A DNA stretch of 9,860 nt from Nitrospirota bacterium (lineage in GTDB: Bacteria > Nitrospirota > UBA9217). How positions within the stretch are numbered: the stretch's first letter is position 1; every line of letters begins with the position of its first letter. Below, piece after piece: positions 6,318 through 9,860 of this stretch. The stretch lies in NCBI GenBank assembly GCA_021788515.1, contig JAJYKN010000015.1:1-9860 (forward strand), written 5' to 3'. The position numbers were made by a program, and so were the translations under genes. The notes under the pieces are model-generated. The model searched no databases and was not told the DNA's origin. It saw nothing but the letters and a program-made list of their open reading frames with translations.

Positions 6318-6361
6318 GGACTCCGCTCCGGTCGGTTTCTCGGCTCTTTCAGCTGTTTGGG

Positions 6362-6390
6362 ATTATAGGATGGAGCTCAGAAGCTGTCAA
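6362..6390 (-). promoter_or_regulatory. Perfect-consensus sigma70 promoter for the radC-pfkA block
   Basis: On the minus strand TTGACA (6390-6385), a 17-bp spacer and TATAAT (6367-6362) match both hexamers fully at optimal spacing. The expected start is near 6355, giving a leader of about 38 nt to the radC ATG at 6317, with GGAG sites inside it. No operator-like palindrome overlaps it, so strong constitutive transcription is the simplest reading. Confidence 0.8.
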
Positions 6391-6392
6391 AT

Positions 6393-6433
6393 AAAAAAGG
6401 CTGCCCTCGCATGATGCCGGGGGCAGCCTTTTT
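6393..6433. terminator. Bidirectional rho-independent terminator after rubredoxin
   Basis: Perfect 8-bp stem GGCTGCCC (6399-6406) / GGGCAGCC (6421-6428) with a 14-nt loop. It is flanked by A6 (6393-6398) and T5 (6429-6433), so a U-tract follows the hairpin on either strand. On the minus strand it ends the perR-flavodiiron-rubredoxin transcript, 23 nt past the rubredoxin stop, and separates it from the radC promoter immediately beyond. Confidence 0.9.
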
Positions 6434-6456
6434 CGATGAAGGCATGTCGTGTGCTT

Positions 6457-6585
6457 TTACATCCGCACAAATGCGTCCTTGGGAGCATTGCAGACCGGGC
6501 AGGCCCAGTCATCGGGAAGGTCCTCGAACTTTTTCCCTTCTTTCGCGTCATCATACACATACCCGCATACGGTGCATCGCCACAT
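6457..6585 (-). CDS. Rubredoxin (short form)
   Basis: 42-residue one-iron electron carrier. Two iron-binding loops are intact: Cys4-T-V-Cys7-G-Y-V-Y and Cys29-P-V-Cys32, with the L-P-D-D-W segment between and K-D-A-F at the end. ATG 6585 is chosen because GGGGAGG lies 5 nt upstream; the ATG immediately before it (6588) would leave only 2 nt spacing, and the frame running back to 6642 is not needed. Normal rubredoxins have 52-54 residues; here the variable loop between the first Cys pair and L-P-D-D-W is about 8-10 residues shorter, as in the short Desulfovibrio type. It lies 44 nt after the flavodiiron gene in the same operon and is the expected electron donor to it. Confidence 0.95.
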   Translation of the reverse strand: MWRCTVCGYVYDDAKEGKKFEDLPDDWACPVCNAPKDAFVRM

Positions 6586-6629
6586 CATGACCTCCCCAAA
6601 AAAGTAATTTGTCCGGGACGCAGGCTTGT

Positions 6630-7874
6630 TTACGACCTGCATTCCCCGGGCACACTGCCGTCAAACTTTTTATGATACTCGATGGTTTTTTCCGCGAATT
6701 GCCTGCCGAAGTCAAAGCATTTGTTCTCGTCTTCTGCGCTCGGTCGATAGAGGACTTCGACGCCGGGCTCCACTGTTTCGAGTCCCATCTTCTTGAAAAG
6801 CTCGTAGGCCTCCTTCACCGCGCCGCCGCCCCAGCCGAAACTGCCAAAGGCCCCGGCAAGCCGGTTCTTGGGCCGCAAACCGCGCAAGTGCGTCAGAAAC
6901 TCGGCAACGGTCGGAAACATGATGTTGTTCAACGTCGGCGTGCCGATGAGCATTGCCCGCGACTCCCAGATCCGTTTGATCGCCTGGCTCATGGGCGTTG
7001 ACCTGAGCTTCAGCACTTCCACCTCGACGCCCGCCGACTGGATGCCCTGCATGATGGGGATGGTCATGTGCTCGGTGCTGTGCCACATGGTGTCGTAAAC
7101 GATGACCACGCGCCGGTCCGCCTTATCGTTCGCCATATCGAGATACATCTGCAGGATCTTGCCGGGATTTTTTTTCCAGATGATGCCGTGGTCGGGAGCG
7201 ATCATGTCGATCTCGAGACCGAGCTTCTTGATCTCTGCGATCTTTGCCTTGACCAGGGTCCCGAAGGGCATAAGGATGTTCGCGTAGTAATCGCGCACGG
7301 CATGTTCGAGCGCCGTGACGGAATACTGATCGCAGTACGCGTCGTCGAAGCGGGCCGACGAAGCGAGGTGCTGGCCGAAGGCGTCCTGGCTGATCAAAAG
7401 TTTGTCTTCCTGCACATAGCTCATCATGGAATCGGGCCAGTGGAGCATCGGCGTTTCGAGGAACGTGATCGTCTTCGTCCCCGTGTTGAGGCTCTGTCCG
7501 GTCTTTACGACCGTGAACGTCCATTTCGACGTATCGAAGAACCGGTCGAGGGCCTTCTTGCCGCGCTCGGTAATGTAGATGGTCGCGTTCGGCGCCAGGG
7601 CCATGATGCGGTCCAGGCTTGATGCATGGTCGTTCTCGATGTGATTTACGACGATATTCTCGATCGTTGCGGGGTCTATCAAACTGCGGATGTTGTCGAG
7701 CGTGTATTCGCAGAAATCATGCTTGACCGTGTCCACGAGCGTGACCTGCTTGTCGAGGATAAGATAGTTGTTGTAGGACGTGCCGTTCGGCGTGACATAG
7801 CCGTGGAAATCGCGCACGGCCCAGTCTATTGCGCCGACCCAGTAAATACCCGGTTTGATTTCTACTGCACGCAT
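6630..7874 (-). CDS. fprA: Flavodiiron protein (A-type flavoprotein; O2/NO reductase)
   Basis: 414 residues in the minimal two-domain form: metallo-beta-lactamase-like di-iron domain (about 1-250) and flavodoxin-like FMN domain (about 254-400). The iron ligands are all visible: His78-x-Glu80-x-Asp82-His83, His145, Asp164 and His229. The common HxExDHxGS motif reads H-I-E-N-D-H-A-S-S here. The FMN phosphate loop is Y-D-T-M-W-H-S-T (260-267), with a G-S-F-G-W-G-G-G segment at 344-351. Family knowledge: these cytoplasmic enzymes reduce O2 to water or NO to N2O without energy conservation, fed by rubredoxin. ATG 7874 is chosen because AGGAGG lies 5 nt upstream; the open frame continuing to 8063 overlaps perR and is not coding. 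It sits between perR (49-nt gap) and rubredoxin. Function prediction is strong; O2 versus NO preference is not readable. Confidence 0.95.
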   Translation of the reverse strand: MRAVEIKPGIYWVGAIDWAVRDFHGYVTPNGTSYNNYLILDKQVTLVDTVKHDFCEYTLDNIRSLIDPATIENIVVNHIENDHASSLDRIMALAPNATIYITERGKKALDRFFDTSKWTFTVVKTGQSLNTGTKTITFLETPMLHWPDSMMSYVQEDKLLISQDAFGQHLASSARFDDAYCDQYSVTALEHAVRDYYANILMPFGTLVKAKIAEIKKLGLEIDMIAPDHGIIWKKNPGKILQMYLDMANDKADRRVVIVYDTMWHSTEHMTIPIMQGIQSAGVEVEVLKLRSTPMSQAIKRIWESRAMLIGTPTLNNIMFPTVAEFLTHLRGLRPKNRLAGAFGSFGWGGGAVKEAYELFKKMGLETVEPGVEVLYRPSAEDENKCFDFGRQFAEKTIEYHKKFDGSVPGECRS

Positions 7875-7923
7875 AACAGCCTCCTGGTGCTGGTTTTCCC
7901 TATGTGAAACCGCGGCGACAGCG

Positions 7924-8358
7924 TTACTTCGCTTTGTTCTTCTTCCGGCAGGACGAGCAGTGACCGTAAAATTCGATATGGTGCCCGAGAAGAACGAAGT
8001 GCTCCGCCATGTCTTTCGGCAGCTCAACGCCGATTTTTTCCGGGATGTCGGCGATCTTTCCACACAGAACGCATATGAGATGGTGATGCCGGCTGGTATC
8101 CGGATCGTACCGTTTTCGTTCAGGATCGATCGTCAGTTCCCTGAGTTCACCCGCCCTGGTGAGCGTGTTCAGGGTATTATAGACCGTGGCAAAGGACATG
8201 GACTGGTAGCGCTTCGACACGACCCGGAATATATCTTCCGCCGAGGGATGAGAAGTGTTGCCTTCCAGATATTCCAGAATGGCGAGCCGTTGAGGGGTCC
8301 GTTTGAACCGCGTTCCCTCGTTCTTTTTTTGAATTTGTTTCATATCGTGGAGACTCAT
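7924..8358 (-). CDS. perR: Fur-family peroxide-responsive regulator, PerR type
   Basis: 144 residues: winged-helix DNA-binding domain (about 15-80; R-x-T-P-Q-R-L-A-I-L, then A-T-V-Y-N-T-L), followed by the dimer/metal domain. The regulatory metal residues fall at His37, Asp85, His91, His93 and Asp104, matching the Bacillus subtilis PerR ligand set; Asp at the 85 and 104 positions argues for PerR over Fur. The structural zinc pairs are Cys96-x-x-Cys99 and Cys134-x-x-Cys137. Family knowledge: with Fe bound, H2O2 oxidises His37/His91 and repression is lifted. A near-perfect PerR box overlaps its own -10, so it should repress itself and the flavodiiron-rubredoxin genes downstream. ATG 8358 has no ribosome site and would leave a leader of only about 7 nt; ATG 8343 (Met6) is the alternative start. 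Confidence 0.92.
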   Translation of the reverse strand: MSLHDMKQIQKKNEGTRFKRTPQRLAILEYLEGNTSHPSAEDIFRVVSKRYQSMSFATVYNTLNTLTRAGELRELTIDPERKRYDPDTSRHHHLICVLCGKIADIPEKIGVELPKDMAEHFVLLGHHIEFYGHCSSCRKKNKAK

Positions 8359-8363
8359 AATGC

Positions 8364-8378
8364 TTAGAATGATTATAA
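8364..8378. promoter_or_regulatory. PerR box (operator)
   Basis: TTAGAATGATTATAA matches the palindromic PerR consensus TTATAATNATTATAA at 14 of 15 positions (one G for T). It overlaps the -10 element and expected start point of the perR promoter, so a bound repressor would block polymerase. It is the only such box I found in the window. Confidence 0.82.
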
Positions 8379-8401
8379 TTTATATGGAGGCGGCGTGTCA
8401 A
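8372..8401 (-). promoter_or_regulatory. Promoter of the perR-flavodiiron-rubredoxin operon
   Basis: On the minus strand TTGACA (8401-8396), an 18-bp spacer and TATAAT (8377-8372): both hexamers are perfect. Directly upstream the minus strand reads A/T-rich (AATAAAATAAAAAC), an UP-element-like stretch. The expected start is near 8365, only about 7 nt before ATG 8358. The -10 lies within the PerR box. Confidence 0.82.
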
Positions 8402-8417
8402 GTTTTTATTTTATTAC

Positions 8418-8448
8418 CGGGTCATTGCCGCAGCTTGGCAGTTGCCCG
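8418..8448. other. Stable hairpin upstream of the perR promoter
   Basis: 12-bp arms 8418-8429 (CGGGTCATTGCC) and 8437-8448 (GGCAGTTGCCCG) pair at 11 positions, counting G-U wobbles, around a 7-nt loop. No U-tract follows on the minus strand, so it is not a standard terminator. It may be a back-up transcript end for the upstream gene set or chance structure. Confidence 0.35.
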
Positions 8449-8473
8449 TGGCTGTCGTCGCAGCAGGGAAAAC

Positions 8474-8502
8474 AAAAACAGGCCGGTTCTCGATCCGGCC
8501 TG
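8474..8502 (-). terminator. Rho-independent terminator downstream of the small ORF/chemoreceptor genes
   Basis: The 8-bp stem CAGGCCGG (8479-8486) / CCGGCCTG (8495-8502) with an 8-nt loop is followed on the minus strand by TTTTTGTTTT (8478 downward). It ends transcription coming from the chemoreceptor side and insulates the perR promoter. On the plus strand the tail is TTGAGAGG, so it is one-directional. Confidence 0.85.
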
Positions 8503-8520
8503 TTGAGAGGATTCATAGAT

Positions 8521-8558
8521 AAAAATTCGGTTATCGCCTAAGAACACAGAGGTAACCG
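8521..8558 (-). terminator. Possible first terminator after the small ORF
   Basis: Six-base arms CGGTTA (8528-8533) and TAACCG (8553-8558) enclose a 19-nt loop. On the minus strand the hairpin is followed by AATTTTTATC. The stem is short and the loop large, so this would be weak; the hairpin at 8474-8502 just beyond is the main stop. The stretch 8503-8633 otherwise shows no gene that I can support. Confidence 0.35.
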
Positions 8559-8633
8559 GGAAAAATCATGAGACCGCAGCAGGACGACGTGCCTGAATAA
8601 AATCGCCGCCTGCGGGATATTCGTCTTTCGCAG

Positions 8634-8792
8634 TCATGTCTTTCTGTCTGCGACTGCGCCATACTGTTTTTGCAGATATTTGGAAATCATCTCCGCTTGT
8701 TGTTGCTGCGACAGCTTTTCCCAGACACCGGACTTTTTTGCTTTTTCAATTGCTTCCCGAAAAACATCCCACTTTTCACGCTGCCCGCTCAT
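8634..8792 (-). CDS. Small protein (52 aa), possibly the C-terminal part of a Cys-rich small protein
   Basis: ATG 8792 with GGAG 8 nt upstream opens a 52-codon frame ending at TGA (8636-8634). The product starts M-S-G-Q-R-E-K-W-D-V-F. It is charged and helical, with K-S-G-V-W-E-K-L near 20-27 and a Q-Q-Q-Q-A-E-M-I-S-K-Y-L helix. Its amphipathic pattern and aromatic residues look like a real protein. The same frame stays open upstream to 8870 and reads G-G-C-C-C-G-S-A-Y-G-E-D-C before this Met, but with no start codon. Removing one G of the GGGG run (8866-8869) would join it to ATG 8874, giving about 79 residues that begin 3 nt past the chemoreceptor stop. It is either a 52-aa gene, or a frameshifted or sequence-error-broken Cys-rich gene. 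Family not recognised; same transcript as the chemoreceptor. Confidence 0.6.
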   Translation of the reverse strand: MSGQREKWDVFREAIEKAKKSGVWEKLSQQQQAEMISKYLQKQYGAVADRKT

Positions 8793-8877
8793 ACAGTCTT
8801 CTCCATATGCACTTCCGCAACAACAGCCTCCTTCACCGTTGCGGCCATTCGTGGTTTTCTCCGTGCCCCTTCATTTG

Positions 8878-9860
8878 TTAAAACCGCTCGAACTCCGCGT
8901 CCCTGCCATCGCCATTGCCCTTGCTGTTGCCGTTCTCGTTCATGGTCACCAGGACGCCTTTATGCGTTGCAAGTACCGCAGGTTTGGCTTTTGTCGCTCC
9001 GTAGCCAGGGCGGGCGATCCGGGCGGGCTTCTTTTCCGCGGCCGCCGGTCTTTGCATTGCCTGTCCACCTGCTTCATCCGCCTTGAAGAACGCGACCGTG
9101 CTCTGGAGCTGCTCCGCCTGGGACGACAGCTCTTCAGCCGTGGAAGCCATCTCTTCCGCCGCGCCCGCGTTCTGCTGCACCACCTGGTTCAACTGCTGGA
9201 TCGACCCGTTGATTTGGTCCGCCCCGCTTGCCTGCTCCTTCGACGCCGCGCTGATCTCCTGCACCAGCTCAGCCGTCTTCTGGATGTCAGGAACGAGCTT
9301 CGCGAGCATGGCCCCCGCCCGTTCGGCAACTTCAACGCTCGATCCGGACAACTTGCTGATCTCTCCTGCCGCCTTCTGGCTCCGCTCCGCGAGCTTCCGC
9401 ACTTCGGCGGCAACCACGGCAAATCCCTTGCCGTGCTCCCCTGCCCGGGCAGCCTCGATGGCGGCATTCAGGGCAAGCAGGTTCGTCTGGCGCGCGATCT
9501 CTTCGATGATCGAGATCCTCGACGCAATGTCCTTCATGGCAATCACTGCCTCGGACACGACCTTCCCGCTCTCCGCTGCATCGGCTGCTGATTTGAGGGC
9601 GATCTTCTCGGTCTCCCGGGCATTATCGGAGTTTTGCCTGATCGTGGCGTTCATCTCTTCCACCGATGCCGATGCTTCTTCGGCCGACGCCGCCTGCTCC
9701 GTGGTGCCCTGGGACATCTGTTCAGACGAGGCTGAGAGCTGCTGGCTCCCGGACGCTACGTTGTCAGCGGCGGTCTTGACATCGGCAACGACTCCCCGGA
9801 GCCCTTCCACCATATGCCTCATGGCGCTCAGGAGCATCCCTGTTTCATCGTTACTCCCAA
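8878..9860 (-). CDS. Methyl-accepting chemotaxis protein, C-terminal part (start beyond the right edge)
   Basis: About 326 residues are visible; the frame is open to the window edge, so ATG 9837 is internal. The first residues, [13 protein letters not shown], are the end of a HAMP domain, placing sensor and membrane parts outside the window. A long Ala/Glu/Ser-rich coiled coil follows. The conserved hairpin tip, [22 protein letters not shown] then [15 protein letters not shown], lies about 114-151 codons after ATG 9837; it is where receptors bind CheA and CheW. A flexible tail of about 60 residues, rich in Ala/Lys then Asn/Gly, ends in E-F-E-R-F, which fits the aromatic-x-x-aromatic pentapeptide that tethers CheR/CheB. 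Role: transmembrane chemoreceptor signalling to CheA. No che genes are in view. Confidence 0.95.
   Translation of the reverse strand, partial: GSNDETGMLLSAMRHMVEGLRGVVADVKTAADNVASGSQQLSASSEQMSQGTTEQAASAEEASASVEEMNATIRQNSDNARETEKIALKSAADAAESGKVVSEAVIAMKDIASRISIIEEIARQTNLLALNAAIEAARAGEHGKGFAVVAAEVRKLAERSQKAAGEISKLSGSSVEVAERAGAMLAKLVPDIQKTAELVQEISAASKEQASGADQINGSIQQLNQVVQQNAGAAEEMASTAEELSSQAEQLQSTVAFFKADEAGGQAMQRPAAAEKKPARIARPGYGATKAKPAVLATHKGVLVTMNENGNSKGNGDGRDAEFERF

Noticed and set aside
7875..8063. N-terminal extension of the flavodiiron frame
   Set aside because: It overlaps perR in another frame, is Arg/Ser-rich, and the ATG at 7874 has an ideal AGGAGG site and matches the family N-terminus.
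8500..8640. Possible riboswitch, such as a c-di-GMP type, because of the chemoreceptor next door
   Set aside because: The hairpins lie downstream, not upstream, of the chemoreceptor, and I could not fit the conserved core of any riboswitch class I know.
8680..9591. Long plus-strand open frame (303 codons)
   Set aside because: Antisense to the chemoreceptor, whose signalling domain is unmistakable; the reverse frame is Leu/Arg/His-rich noise.
1..9860. CRISPR arrays, insertion sequences, toxin-antitoxin or phage-defence genes
   Set aside because: No regularly spaced repeats, transposase motifs, target-site duplications or defence-type domains were seen; gene order and codon use look uniform.

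Overview
The window reads as ordinary chromosomal DNA of a moderately GC-rich, probably anaerobic or microaerophilic Gram-negative-type bacterium. Two lipoprotein signal peptides, a methanogen/anaerobe-type ferredoxin:disulfide reductase homologue, a flavodiiron protein with its own rubredoxin, and a PerR-type regulator fit lineages such as Desulfobacterota or Nitrospirota. That placement is inference from gene content; no marker here fixes it. Coding density is high and I see no phage, IS, CRISPR or RNA gene.

Layout. (1) At 1-194 (minus) lies the start of an Slp-like outer-membrane lipoprotein, divergent from (2) a plus-strand glutaredoxin-like gene (315-578) joined by an ATGA overlap to a ferredoxin-thioredoxin reductase-like catalytic subunit (575-907). 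(3) Two small plus-strand genes of unknown function follow (1012-1404, 1439-1690). (4) A minus-strand block fills 1708-6317. In transcription order it is radC, a compact amidohydrolase, an imperfect inverted repeat, 6-phosphofructokinase, a membrane metallophosphoesterase, and a lipoprotein. It starts at a perfect-consensus sigma70 promoter (TTGACA-17-TATAAT), and most junctions overlap or are very short, so it looks like one operon. (5) A second minus-strand operon, 8358-6457, carries perR, a flavodiiron protein and a short rubredoxin. It starts at a perfect-hexamer promoter whose -10 lies inside a near-perfect PerR box, and it ends at a strong bidirectional terminator. (6) At 8474-8880 are terminator hairpins and a 52-residue small ORF downstream of (7) a chemoreceptor gene that runs off the right edge (8878-9860, minus).

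How the parts fit. Grx plus the FTR-like protein should pass electrons from ferredoxin to protein disulfides. PerR, flavodiiron protein and rubredoxin form a peroxide-sensed O2-reducing module. Together they make the window rich in thiol and oxygen defence for an anaerobe. The radC-pfkA block mixes a JAMM-domain protein, glycolysis and envelope enzymes with no evident common pathway.

I do not see a clearly new defence or mobile system. The items most worth checking are the Cys-rich reading frame upstream of the small ORF next to the chemoreceptor (possible frameshift at a G4 run), the two promoters that would give leaderless or near-leaderless mRNAs, the Grx-FTR pair, and the PFK substrate-specificity signature.
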